From NCBI RefSeq assembly GCF_004134825.1, contig NZ_SDPN01000013.1, forward strand, positions 33,297 through 97,296: a DNA stretch of 64,000 nt. Reading direction: 5' to 3'. A program made the position numbers and the translations under genes. The notes below the pieces were generated by a model. That model made no database searches. It worked only from the letters and a program-made list of their open reading frames with translations, and had not been told where the DNA came from. This stretch comes from Agromyces albus (lineage in GTDB: Bacteria; Actinomycetota; Actinomycetes; Actinomycetales; Microbacteriaceae). This document shows, piece by piece, positions 34,964-43,487 of this stretch; within the stretch, counting starts at the first letter, position 1, and the number at the start of each line of letters is the position of its first letter.

Positions 34964-36448
34964 TCAGTGCCAACCGGTACCGATCTGTTCCCCGGAGTGA
35001 GTTCCCCAGCCGCCGGCGCCATTGCCGCGGTAGAGACGGAGCACGCCGTCGTCTGTCACGCCCAGGATGTCTGTTGCACCATCGCCCGTGAAGTCCCCGG
35101 GACTCGTCAGGTTGATGAACTGGTCCCATTCCGAGCCGATGACGATGCCAAGCGGCTCAGCCCAGCTGCCCGAGCCATCGCCGGTGTAGATGCGGAGTGA
35201 GCCTGCCGCGGTGACAGCGAGCACGTCGGGCTTCGCGTCCCCGCTGAAATCACCCGGGCTCAGGAGCTTGGTGAACACGTCCCACCCCGAACCGATCACC
35301 TGTCCGGCCGGCGAGGTCCATCCACCCGAGCCATTGCCGGAGTACAGCAACATCGTCCCGTCCGGCCTCACACCGATGATGTCCGCTCCGCCGTCTCCGT
35401 TGAAGTCGCCGGGTGAGAACACGGACGTGAACGCGTTCCACCCGCTGCCGATGACCGTTCCGCCGGCGTTCGCCCAGCTGCCTGCACCGTTGCCCGGGTA
35501 GAGGCGCATCGCTCCGTCGGTCGTGATGCCGATCACGTCGGACGCTCCATCGCCGCTGAAGTCTCCGGGTGCGATGACCTTCCCCATCGCATCCCACGAG
35601 CTGCCGATCGAGATTCCCGCCGGAGACAGCCATGAGCCTTGACCATTTCCCTGGTAGTAGGAGAGCGTCCCGGTCGGGACGATCCGGAAGACGTCAGATC
35701 GACCGTCTCCGTTGAAGTCCGCGGAGCCGATCGCAAGCTTCGCGAGATCGCTCTCCCGAGTCGTCGCATCCCTGACGACGCCGGTCGTCGGTATCGCCAG
35801 ATGGAGGTGGTCGCATGAATCGGCGAATCGACTCGTGATGTACTCCAGCGAGATCGAACTGCCACACCCCGACTGGCCGGCTTGGGTGCCCCAGGGAACG
35901 ATGGAGTCGAGGAACCTCAGGAACGGGATGGAGCCGGTGCCGCCCGTGATGCGCGTGCCCCCGACGCGAACGAAATCGACGGCCCGTCCGGGATCGGAAC
36001 AGTGCGGGGAGGTGTAGCTCGTCGGGCAGGGCGGGTCCTGCAGCACGCCGGGGCACGACCGGAGCAGGTCGCTGATGAACAGCGAACCATACTCGTTCAG
36101 CGTCAGCACCAGGATCTGGAACACCCGGACGTCAAGGCGGCACCCGGCCGCGGGACTCTCGCCACGGGCGACCGGTGCGATGATCTGGGACACCACTCCG
36201 AAAGAGATCGAATCGAAGCGGCCCTGTGCACGCGCGTTCATGAGCGTCTGTGCAAGGACCTGGGGATTGGCGGAGACCGCCTGCGCCTGCTCCGATTGGC
36301 TCGGGAGGATCGTCGTTGCGCAGATGATCGCTGCCCCGAGTGATCCCAGCAACAGCCGTCGCAGCCATCCTCGACGGTTCGGAAGCCTCCGTGAATGCTG
36401 CGTTGCGGCGTTGCCCTTGGCGGCCAGACTTTCCCCCTTAGATGACAC
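34964..36448 (-). CDS. Secreted protein: DD-peptidase-like domain plus FG-GAP/VCBS repeats
   Basis: An exported protein of 494 aa. A basic N terminus and hydrophobic segment (LLLGSLGAAIICATTIL) form a signal peptide or anchor. Residues about 60-230 hold SPHCSDPGRAVDF and, later, SCDHLHLAIP, resembling the His...Asp...His zinc site of M15/hedgehog-type peptidases; six or more cysteines suggest disulfides. The C-terminal half has five repeats of about 50 residues, each with a DFxGDGxxD calcium-binding loop, as in FG-GAP/VCBS beta-propellers. The GTG start is uncertain because no clear ribosome site precedes it. It begins 3 nt after the ppx stop, suggesting cotranscription. Confidence 0.75.
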   Translation of the reverse strand: MSSKGESLAAKGNAATQHSRRLPNRRGWLRRLLLGSLGAAIICATTILPSQSEQAQAVSANPQVLAQTLMNARAQGRFDSISFGVVSQIIAPVARGESPAAGCRLDVRVFQILVLTLNEYGSLFISDLLRSCPGVLQDPPCPTSYTSPHCSDPGRAVDFVRVGGTRITGGTGSIPFLRFLDSIVPWGTQAGQSGCGSSISLEYITSRFADSCDHLHLAIPTTGVVRDATTRESDLAKLAIGSADFNGDGRSDVFRIVPTGTLSYYQGNGQGSWLSPAGISIGSSWDAMGKVIAPGDFSGDGASDVIGITTDGAMRLYPGNGAGSWANAGGTVIGSGWNAFTSVFSPGDFNGDGGADIIGVRPDGTMLLYSGNGSGGWTSPAGQVIGSGWDVFTKLLSPGDFSGDAKPDVLAVTAAGSLRIYTGDGSGSWAEPLGIVIGSEWDQFINLTSPGDFTGDGATDILGVTDDGVLRLYRGNGAGGWGTHSGEQIGTGWH

Positions 36449-36451
36449 CGA

Positions 36452-37378
36452 CTACGTGAGCCGGTCCAGTCGGCGCAGGATCAGCCCCTCACGGAGTGCC
36501 CACGGCGAGACTTCGAGCACTTTCGCCTTGAAGGCGCGCATCGTCTCGGAGAGCACGATGGCTCCCGCGACGATCTGGAACGTGCGGTCCTCGGTGATGC
36601 CGGGCAGTGCCGGCCGCGCGTCGGCGGGGATGCGTGCGAGTCGTGGGATCCAGTCATCGAGGGCCGAGAGCTTCAGGATGCTGCGCTCCTCTGCTCCGAC
36701 GCCTTCCTCGGTGCTTCCGGCGAGCTTCGCGAGTGAACGGATCGTCTTGGATGAGCCCACGACGTGGTCGGCTTCGGGAATGCCGCCGACGTCGCGGAGT
36801 GTGTCGGAGAGCAGGCCGCGGGCATGCTTGCGAAGGCGTTCGACCTGCTTCTCGGTGGGTGGGTCGTCGGGGAGGAACTCGATCGTCGAGCGGCCGGCGC
36901 CGAGCGGAACCGATTGCGCGACATCCGGGATCTCGTCGGCCCCGTGAGCGATCTCGAGCGAACCGCCTCCGATGTCGAAGAGGAGGACGCGGCCGGCCGA
37001 CCACCCGTACCAGCGTCGCACCGCGAGGAACGTGAGACGCGCCTCGTCGGAGCCGCTGAGCACACTGAGGTGGATCCCTGCGGCCTCCTCGATGCGGGCC
37101 AGCACCGCGGCACCGTTGGCGGCCTCGCGGATCGCGGATGTCGCGAACGCGAGCATCTCGTCGATGCCCGACTTGCGTGCCACCCGGACAGCGTCGCGGA
37201 CGGCGGTGACGATCGCCTCGACGCCCTGCTCGCTGATCGCTCCGTCGTCGTCGAGGTACCGCATGAGCCGAAGGACCGACTTCTGCGAAGCGGTCGGGAT
37301 GGGCCGAGCGCCGGGATGTGCGTCGACGACGAGCAGGTGCACGGTGTTGGAACCGACATCGAGAACCCCCAGACGCAT
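36452..37378 (-). CDS. Ppx/GppA family phosphatase
   Basis: An exopolyphosphatase/guanosine pentaphosphatase-type enzyme of the actin-like ATPase fold. It opens with the phosphate-1 motif RLGVLDVGSNTVHLLVVD. Phosphate-2 is LLFDIGGGSLEIAHG, and GSSKTIRSLAKL plus the final VSPWALREGLIL complete the site. 308 aa is the short N-terminal-domain form seen in actinobacteria, where one paralogue normally follows eno-divIC-DUF501; here it lies about 7.5 kb away. ATG 37378 is preceded by TACGCT at 6 nt, so it is leaderless; longer upstream starts are not needed. Confidence 0.9.
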   Translation of the reverse strand: MRLGVLDVGSNTVHLLVVDAHPGARPIPTASQKSVLRLMRYLDDDGAISEQGVEAIVTAVRDAVRVARKSGIDEMLAFATSAIREAANGAAVLARIEEAAGIHLSVLSGSDEARLTFLAVRRWYGWSAGRVLLFDIGGGSLEIAHGADEIPDVAQSVPLGAGRSTIEFLPDDPPTEKQVERLRKHARGLLSDTLRDVGGIPEADHVVGSSKTIRSLAKLAGSTEEGVGAEERSILKLSALDDWIPRLARIPADARPALPGITEDRTFQIVAGAIVLSETMRAFKAKVLEVSPWALREGLILRRLDRLT

Positions 37379-37384
37379 GTTGCG

Positions 37385-37390
37385 AGCGTA
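37385..37390 (-). promoter_or_regulatory. -10 box, leaderless Ppx gene
   Basis: TACGCT on the minus strand, then CGCAAC, then ATG at 37378. Confidence 0.55.
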
Positions 37391-37478
37391 GTGGGCCCAT
37401 GAAGCCACGAAGCCGCGGCGCACCGCCGCCGCCGAACACCGGTGCGCCCAGCGGGACTTTCGTGCATACTGGTGCGAC

Positions 37479-37494
37479 TGGGACGACCGTCCCA
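37479..37494. promoter_or_regulatory. Palindromic operator upstream of TetR operon
   Basis: tgggacg-ac-cgtccca, perfect 7-bp arms, 32 bp before the TetR GTG and just after a CATACT -10-like box (37465-37470). Its size and place fit a TetR dimer site used for autorepression. Confidence 0.6.
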
Positions 37495-37526
37495 CTTCGG
37501 TCGGCGATGGCGTCGGGAGGAGTCGC

Positions 37527-38123
37527 GTGGGTCGCATCTCTGCTCCCGAGCGCCGCAGCGCACTCGTCGAAGCCGCCCTGCGCGTGGTCTCTCGCCGAGG
37601 CATCGCACAGGCGACGACGCGCGCGATCGTCGCCGAGGCGGGCATGTCGCTCGCGAGCTTCCACTACGCGTTCGAATCCCGTGACGAGCTCATCGATGAA
37701 CTCATCACCACGGTCGTCGCTCGCGAGCAGCACGCCGTGCTCCCCGAACCAGTGCCGGGCGGAGACCTGCGCGAGATCCTCGAGGCAGGACTGCTGCGCT
37801 ACTTCGAGCACTTGCGTGCCGATCCCGAGCACGAGCAGGCGATGCTCGAGCTCACGCAGTACGCGCTGCGGTCGCTCGAGCGGCATCCGCTCGCCGTCGC
37901 GCAATACGCACGGTATGCCGAGCTCGCGGCGCACTCGCTCGAGGTCGCCGCGAGCCACGCCGGCACCACGTGGGACCGGCCCGTGGAACAGGTGGCCCGC
38001 GTGCTCGTGGCCTTCACCGACGGGCTCACCCTCACGTGGCTCGTCGACCGCGACGACGATGCAGCACGAGCGGTCGCGCACGCGGCCGCCGACGCCCTCT
38101 CGAGAATGGCCGAACCGCGATGA
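37527..38123 (+). CDS. TetR/AcrR family regulator
   Basis: A dimeric repressor, 198 aa. The N-terminal HTH (residues 5-50) has RRSALVEAALRVVSRRGIAQATTRAIVAEAGMSLASFHYAFESRDELI, split here by family as helix 1, helix 2-3 and the FHYAF signature. The C-terminal ligand domain is helical with no assigned ligand. GTG start preceded by gggaggag. The stop overlaps the MFS ATG (ATGA). A 16-bp palindrome lies just upstream, so it probably controls its own four-gene operon. Confidence 0.87.
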   Translation: MGRISAPERRSALVEAALRVVSRRGIAQATTRAIVAEAGMSLASFHYAFESRDELIDELITTVVAREQHAVLPEPVPGGDLREILEAGLLRYFEHLRADPEHEQAMLELTQYALRSLERHPLAVAQYARYAELAAHSLEVAASHAGTTWDRPVEQVARVLVAFTDGLTLTWLVDRDDDAARAVAHAAADALSRMAEPR

Positions 38124-39379
38124 CGACTGTCGAGACCGCTCCCTCTGCACTCGGCGAACCGACCCGGCGGGTCTCACGGGGCTGGATCGCGGCGTTCGCG
38201 GGCTCCTGGCTCGGCATCTGGATGGCGCAGCTCACGCCCGTGCAACTGCTCCTGCCCGCGCAGATCGATGCGCAGCTGCATCCCGACGACTGGGTCGACA
38301 GCGTGATGGCGTTCGGCGTGATCTCGGGCATCGCCTCGCTCTTCGTGATCGTCGCGTATCCGCTCACCGGTGCGCTCTCCGACCGCACGACGTCGCGGTT
38401 CGGTCGCAGGCGCCCGTGGATCGCGATCGGCGCGCTCGTGTTCGCGTTCTCCCTCGTCGCGCTCGGCTTCCAGACCGAGCTCTGGACGATCGGTGCTGCA
38501 TGGATCGCGGCGACCGTCGGGTTCTGCATCATGACGGCCGCACTCACGGCGACGATCTCCGACCAGGTGCCGGTCGGCCAGCGCGGCTTCGTCTCGGGCT
38601 GGATGTCCGCGCCGCAGGCGGTGGGCATCATCGTGGGCCTCGTGATCGTGACCGAACTCGTACCGGGCGCGGCGGCGGGGTACGCCGTGCTCGCGGTGGT
38701 GCTCCTCGTGCTCGTGCTGCCGTTCCTGCGGCGCCACGACCAGCCGCTCGCGGCGGTCGAGCGAGCCCGCGTGTCAGCCCGCAGCATCCTCGCGAGCCTG
38801 TGGATCAGCCCGAGGCAGTATCCCGACTTCGGCTGGACGCTGCTCAGCCGAGTGCTCGTCTCGATCGGCAACGCCCTCGGCACGAGCCTCCTGCTGTACT
38901 TCCTGATGTTCGGTCTGGGCGACGAGAATGCCGAGGCCGACCTCATCATCCTCACGCTCATCTACATGGTGTTCGTCATCATCGCCTCGCTCACCCTCGG
39001 CCGCCTCTCCGACCGACTCGGCCGCCGGCGCGTGTTCGTGTTCGTGGCGGCCGGGCTGCAGGGCGTCGCTGCACTCCTGCTCGCGATCCTGCCCGACCTC
39101 ACCGTCGCGATGATCGCCGCCGGGCTCCTCGGCCTCGGCTATGGCTGCTTCCTCTCGGTCGACCAGGCGCTCGCCACCCAGGTGCTGCCCGACCCGGCGT
39201 CGCGCGGCAAAGACCTCGGCATCATGAACATCGCCTCGGCCGTTCCCCAGTCGATCGGCCCATTGCTCGGTGCGTTCGCCGTGCTCGCGACGGGCTCGTT
39301 CACGCTCGTGTTCGTGCTCGGCGCGGTCTTCGCCTTCGGCGGTGCGCTCGCCGTCTCTCGCGTGCGGAACGTGCGCTGA
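38120..39379 (+). CDS. MFS transporter, 419 aa
   Basis: A 12-helix major facilitator permease. The loop between helices 2 and 3 is GALSDRTTSRFGRRRPWI, and the equivalent in the second half is LGRLSDRLGRRRVFVF. ISDQVPVGQRGFVSGWMSAPQAVG after helix 4 resembles the sugar-cation (GPH-like) branch common in actinobacteria. Substrate not determinable. It is coupled to the TetR gene by ATGA and to the racemase-like gene by TGATG, so its cargo is likely the substrate or product of the two following enzymes. Confidence 0.85.
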   Translation: MTTVETAPSALGEPTRRVSRGWIAAFAGSWLGIWMAQLTPVQLLLPAQIDAQLHPDDWVDSVMAFGVISGIASLFVIVAYPLTGALSDRTTSRFGRRRPWIAIGALVFAFSLVALGFQTELWTIGAAWIAATVGFCIMTAALTATISDQVPVGQRGFVSGWMSAPQAVGIIVGLVIVTELVPGAAAGYAVLAVVLLVLVLPFLRRHDQPLAAVERARVSARSILASLWISPRQYPDFGWTLLSRVLVSIGNALGTSLLLYFLMFGLGDENAEADLIILTLIYMVFVIIASLTLGRLSDRLGRRRVFVFVAAGLQGVAALLLAILPDLTVAMIAAGLLGLGYGCFLSVDQALATQVLPDPASRGKDLGIMNIASAVPQSIGPLLGAFAVLATGSFTLVFVLGAVFAFGGALAVSRVRNVR

Positions 39380-40626
39380 TGAGCCTCGAACTGCGCTTCA
39401 CGGGCAATCCGACGACGGATGCCGCGAGCTGGCTCACTCCTGAGCGGCACTGGCCGGCCCTCACCGCCGCGACGGCGCACCTCGACGCTCCCGTCGGCGC
39501 CCTCCACCTCGGGGCGCTGCGGCACAACGCGCTCGACATGGTGCGCCGCGCGAGCGGCACCCCCATCCGCATCGCGTCGAAATCGGTGCGCGTGCGCAGC
39601 GTCATCGAGGCGCTGCTCGAGATGCCCGGCTACCGGGGGGTGCTCGCCTACACGCTCGCCGAGGCGCTGTGGCTCGCCGATTCGGTCGACGACCTCGTGG
39701 TCGGCTACCCCACGGCAGAACGGGGCGGCATCCAGCGACTGGCGACCGACCCGGCGCTGGCGAGCCGCATCACCCTCATGGTCGACTCGCCCGCGCAACT
39801 CGACCTCATCGACTCGGTCCTGCCGCCGGGGCGGCGCGAGCCGATCCGGTTATGCCTCGAGCTCGACGCCTCGTGGGATGCGCCAGTGCTCGGCCACCTC
39901 GGCGTACGTCGATCTCCAGTGCACGACCCCGCCGACGCGGGCGCGCTCGCTGCCTACATCGCGAAGCGGCCCGGATTCGCACTCGTCGGCATGATGTCGT
40001 ACGAAGCCCAGATCGCGGGAGTCGGGAACCAGCCCGAAGGCCGACCGATCGACGGGGCGCTCAATCGCTGGATGCAGTCCCGATCGATGCCCGAGCTCGT
40101 CGAGCGCCGTGCGCGTGCGGTCGCGGCCGTGCGCAGGCACGCCGAGCTCGAATTCGTGAACGGCGGCGGCACGGGCTCGCTCGAGCTCACGTCGGCCGAC
40201 CCGTCGATCACCGAGGTCGCCGCGGGTTCCGGCCTCTTCGGCGGGCACCTCTTCGACGGTTATGCCCACTTCACCCCGGCTCCCGCTGCGGCCTTCGCGC
40301 TCGACGTGGTGCGCTCGCCGAGCCCCGCACACGCGACGATCCTCGGCGGCGGATGGATCGCCTCGGGGCCGCCCACGGCCGACCGTGTTCCTCGCATCGT
40401 GTGGCCCGAGGGGCTCTCGATGGTCGCGCGCGAGTCGGCCGGCGAGGTGCAGACCCCGGTCACCGGTCGAGCTGCGGCCCGACTCGAAGCCGGCGACCGG
40501 GTCTGGTTCCGGCACACGAAGTCGGGCGAGCTCTCGGAGCACCTGAACGAGTTCGCCGTGGTCGACGGCGGTGCGGTCGTCGAGACGATCCCGACCTACC
40601 GGGGAGAGGGCAAGGCGTTCCTGTGA
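39379..40626 (+). CDS. Alanine-racemase-fold PLP enzyme (D-amino acid aldolase/deaminase-like)
   Basis: A fold-type III PLP enzyme, 415 aa. The PLP lysine is Lys68 in IRIASKSVRVR at the end of the first barrel strand; LGALRHNALDM precedes it. FALVGMMSYEAQIAG and LEFVNGGGTGSLE follow the barrel pattern of D-threonine aldolase/alanine racemase N-terminal domains. The C-terminal beta domain has VWFRHTKSGELSEHLNEFAVVDGG, where the HxE-type pattern could bind metal as in D-threonine aldolases. It carries an in-frame TTA codon at residue 158. It overlaps both neighbours (TGATG, GTGA). Reaction not proven. Confidence 0.8.
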   Translation: MSLELRFTGNPTTDAASWLTPERHWPALTAATAHLDAPVGALHLGALRHNALDMVRRASGTPIRIASKSVRVRSVIEALLEMPGYRGVLAYTLAEALWLADSVDDLVVGYPTAERGGIQRLATDPALASRITLMVDSPAQLDLIDSVLPPGRREPIRLCLELDASWDAPVLGHLGVRRSPVHDPADAGALAAYIAKRPGFALVGMMSYEAQIAGVGNQPEGRPIDGALNRWMQSRSMPELVERRARAVAAVRRHAELEFVNGGGTGSLELTSADPSITEVAAGSGLFGGHLFDGYAHFTPAPAAAFALDVVRSPSPAHATILGGGWIASGPPTADRVPRIVWPEGLSMVARESAGEVQTPVTGRAAARLEAGDRVWFRHTKSGELSEHLNEFAVVDGGAVVETIPTYRGEGKAFL

Positions 40627-41936
40627 CGGCGAGCGGAGCGGTGTGGCGCAATTGGGCCCGCACCGAGTCGGCGCGTCCGATGCGCGTGGAACGACCGGCC
40701 ACGGCCGGCGCCGTGCAGCGAGCCGTGGTCGCCGCCGCGGCATCCGGTCTCCGGGTGAAGCCCGTGGGCTCGGGCCACAGCTTCACGGGCATCGCCGTCG
40801 CCCCCGACGTGCAGCTCGACCTCGCCGACCTCTCGGGAGTGATCGACGCGGATGTCGCGACCGGCCGCGTCACGCTCGCCGCCGGCACCCGGCTCCACGA
40901 ACTGCCCCGCCTGCTCGCACCCTACGGGCTCGCGCTGCCCAACATGGGTGACATCGACAAGCAGACGATCGCCGGCGCCACGTCGACGGGCACTCACGGC
41001 ACCGGGCTCGCCTTCGGCGGTCTCGCGACGCAGATCGTCGGCGCGAAGCTCGTCGACGGTGCGGGGGAGCTCGTCACCGTGAGCGAAACCGAACGGCCCG
41101 AGCTCCTGCCCGCCGTGCGACTCGGCCTCGGCGCCCTCGGCGTGCTCGTCGAAGTGACCCTGCAGCTCGTGCCGCGGTTCGTGCTGCACGCGGTCGAGAC
41201 GCACCAACCGCTCGAGGAAATGCTCGACGGGTGGCTCGATCGGGTTCGCGGCGCCGACCACTTCGATCTGTACTGGTTCCCGCACACCGACACGGCGCTG
41301 GCGAAGACGAACACGCGCCTGCCGGGCGATGCACCGCGGAAGCCCCTCGGCCGCCTGAGACGGTGGGTCGACGACGAGCTCCTCGCGAACGGCGCCTATC
41401 GTGCGATCTGCGGGCTCGGCGTGGCCGCGCCGGCCACGACGCCGTTCTTCGCCCGGAATCTCGACAAGGTCACGGGCGACCGCGACTTCACCGACTTCTC
41501 GCCCGCGGTGTTCACCACGAATCGCACCGTGCGCTTCCGCGAGATGGAGTACGCGGTTCCGCTCGCCGTCGTGCCCGAGGCGCTCCGCGAAGTGCGAGCC
41601 CTCATCGAACGGCGCGGATGGCGCATCAGCTTCCCGATCGAGGTGCGCGCGGCGGCATCCGACGACAACTGGCTCTCGACGGCGTATGGCCGGGAGACCG
41701 GCTATCTCGCCGTGCATCGGTACTTCCGCGAGGACCCGAGCGAGTACTTCGCCGCCGTCGAGCAGATCATGGTCGGCTTCGGCGGGCGGCCGCACTGGGG
41801 CAAGATGCACTCGCGAACGGCGGCGGAGTTGCGCGAGGTGTACCCGCGATTCGACGACTTCCTGCTCGTGCGCGAGGAGCTCGATCCCGAGCGGCGCTTC
41901 GCGAACCCCTACCTCGAGCGCGTGCTCGGCGCCTAG
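40623..41936 (+). CDS. D-arabinono-1,4-lactone oxidase family FAD enzyme
   Basis: An FAD-dependent oxidase of the aldonolactone/alditol oxidase group, 437 aa. The PP-loop FAD domain has VKPVGSGHSFTGIA, where His52 may bind FAD covalently, and GDIDKQTIAGATSTGTHGTG. The C-terminal ALO domain holds FPIEVRAAASDDNWLSTAYGR and the substrate motif RPHWGKMH near the end. Relatives oxidise L-gulono-, D-arabinono- or xylitol-type substrates to lactones or aldoses with H2O2. GTG start overlaps the previous stop (GTGA). It ends the TetR operon. Confidence 0.88.
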   Translation: MTASGAVWRNWARTESARPMRVERPATAGAVQRAVVAAAASGLRVKPVGSGHSFTGIAVAPDVQLDLADLSGVIDADVATGRVTLAAGTRLHELPRLLAPYGLALPNMGDIDKQTIAGATSTGTHGTGLAFGGLATQIVGAKLVDGAGELVTVSETERPELLPAVRLGLGALGVLVEVTLQLVPRFVLHAVETHQPLEEMLDGWLDRVRGADHFDLYWFPHTDTALAKTNTRLPGDAPRKPLGRLRRWVDDELLANGAYRAICGLGVAAPATTPFFARNLDKVTGDRDFTDFSPAVFTTNRTVRFREMEYAVPLAVVPEALREVRALIERRGWRISFPIEVRAAASDDNWLSTAYGRETGYLAVHRYFREDPSEYFAAVEQIMVGFGGRPHWGKMHSRTAAELREVYPRFDDFLLVREELDPERRFANPYLERVLGA

Positions 41937-41950
41937 GTCGCGCCCCCGCG

Positions 41951-42685
41951 TCAGGGCGTGCGCCGGCGCAGCGTGACCGACCCGAGCACGATCGACCCGA
42001 TGATCCACGCGCCGATCACGATGAGCTTCGCTGTGATCCACTCGGCGTCCTCCGAGTCGTCGGCCACCGCCCTGAGCGCGTCGATCGCGAAGCTGAGCGG
42101 GAGCCACTCGCTGATCGCCTCGAGCGCCTCGGGCAACTGGTCGCGGGGGATGAAGATGCCGCCGAGCAGGATCTGCGGGAAGACGAGGAGCGGCAGGAAC
42201 TGCACGACCTGGAACTCCGAACGCGCGAACGCGCTCGCGAGCAGGCCGAGCGCCGTGCCGAGCAGGGCGTCGGCGATGGCGACCGCGAAGAGGAGCCAGA
42301 TCGACCCTTCGATCTCGAGACCGCACACCCAGACCGCGAACGACACCGCGATCGCCGTCTGGAAGATCGCGAGCAGGCCGAACGCGAGCGCGTAGCCGAG
42401 GATGAAGTCGCCTTTGCCGAGCGGCATCGAGAACAATCGCTCGAGCGTGCCGCTCCGCCGCTCGCGCAGTGTGGAGATGCTCGTCACGAGGAACATGACG
42501 ATGAACGGGAAGAGGGCGATCATCGCGGGCCCGATGTCGGCGAAGAGGTCGGTGTCGGTGAAGATCCACGCGACGAGGCCGATGAGCAGGCTCGGCACCA
42601 CGAGCAGGAGCCCGATCGTGCGCGGATCGTGCCGGATCTGCGTGAGCACGCGACCGGTGGTGGCGAACGTGCGCGAGAGCGGCAT
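41951..42685 (-). CDS. ABC-2 type transporter permease
   Basis: The membrane half of a drug/lipid-type exporter, 244 aa with about six helices. The ABC-2 hallmark segment is SISTLRERRSGTLERLFSMPLGKGDFILGYALAF, followed by FPQILLGGIFIPRDQLPEALEAISEWLPLSFAIDALR. The start ATG shares a base with the ATPase TGA and has ggaggtgg upstream, so the pair is coupled. It is convergent with the lactone oxidase gene. Confidence 0.88.
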   Translation of the reverse strand: MPLSRTFATTGRVLTQIRHDPRTIGLLLVVPSLLIGLVAWIFTDTDLFADIGPAMIALFPFIVMFLVTSISTLRERRSGTLERLFSMPLGKGDFILGYALAFGLLAIFQTAIAVSFAVWVCGLEIEGSIWLLFAVAIADALLGTALGLLASAFARSEFQVVQFLPLLVFPQILLGGIFIPRDQLPEALEAISEWLPLSFAIDALRAVADDSEDAEWITAKLIVIGAWIIGSIVLGSVTLRRRTP

Positions 42686-43455
42686 CACGCCACCTCCGAC
42701 CCGGTCTCGGGGTGCAGATCGGGAACGCCGCGCTCGATGAGGCGGAGGAACGCCGTCTCGACGTCGTCGGTGCCGGTGGCCTCGAGCACGCCGGGCACGG
42801 TGTCGTCGGCAAGGAGCGCGCCGTCGCGCATGAGGAGCAGCCGGTCGCAGCGTTTCGCCTCGTCCATCACGTGGCTCGAGACGAGGAGCGTCGCACCGGC
42901 CTCGGCGAGTCGGTGGAAGAGCTCCCACAGCTCGACGCGGAGCACGGGGTCGAGGCCGACGGTCGGCTCGTCGAGCACGAGCACCTCGGGGGCGCCGAGC
43001 AGGGCGGCGGCGAGCGAGACGCGGCCGCGTTGCCCGCCCGAGAGCGATCCGGCGAGCCGTCCTTCGACGGAGCCGAGGTCGGTGCGCTCGATGACGCTGT
43101 CGACGTCGGATGCCGGAGCACCGAGCACCCGGCGGAAGAACGCGAGGTTCTGGCGCACCGTGAGGTCGTCGTACACGCTCGCCTGCTGCGTCACGTAGGC
43201 GACGCGCGAGCGGAGCGCGGCCGACCCGGCTGGGAGCCCGAGCACCTCGATCGTGCCCGAGTCCACCACCTGCACGCCCACGAGCGAGCGCATGAGCGTC
43301 GTCTTGCCGCTGCCGCTCGGCCCGAGGAGGCCCACGATGCGGCCGCGCGGCACGTCGACCGACAACCCGTGCAGCACGGGAGTGCCGGCGCGACGCACGT
43401 GCAGGTCGCGCACGATGATCGCGGGACCAGCGGCGGCATCCGCATTATTCATCAT
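42685..43455 (-). CDS. ABC transporter ATP-binding protein (exporter type)
   Basis: The ATPase for the ABC-2 permease, DrrA-like, 256 aa. Walker A is GPSGSGKTT, the Q-loop YVTQQASVYDDLTV, signature SLSGGQRGRVSLAAALL, Walker B VLVLDEPTVGLDP and the H-loop VSSHVMDEA. A C-terminal extension of about 40 residues follows, as in drug exporters. Start is ATG 43455 (a second ATG follows immediately); no Shine-Dalgarno is clear, and the stretch back to the TetR gene is only 32 nt. Regulation by the upstream TetR protein is likely. Confidence 0.88.
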   Translation of the reverse strand: MMNNADAAAGPAIIVRDLHVRRAGTPVLHGLSVDVPRGRIVGLLGPSGSGKTTLMRSLVGVQVVDSGTIEVLGLPAGSAALRSRVAYVTQQASVYDDLTVRQNLAFFRRVLGAPASDVDSVIERTDLGSVEGRLAGSLSGGQRGRVSLAAALLGAPEVLVLDEPTVGLDPVLRVELWELFHRLAEAGATLLVSSHVMDEAKRCDRLLLMRDGALLADDTVPGVLEATGTDDVETAFLRLIERGVPDLHPETGSEVA

Positions 43456-43487
43456 GTGCTGAATTCTTCGCTTGCCCGAACCGGCTG

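Noticed and set aside
39669..41936. A 755-codon frame through the racemase-like and oxidase genes
   Set aside because: The first 318 codons are an Arg/Ala-rich shadow of the racemase-like gene; FAD-domain similarity begins at GTG 40623.
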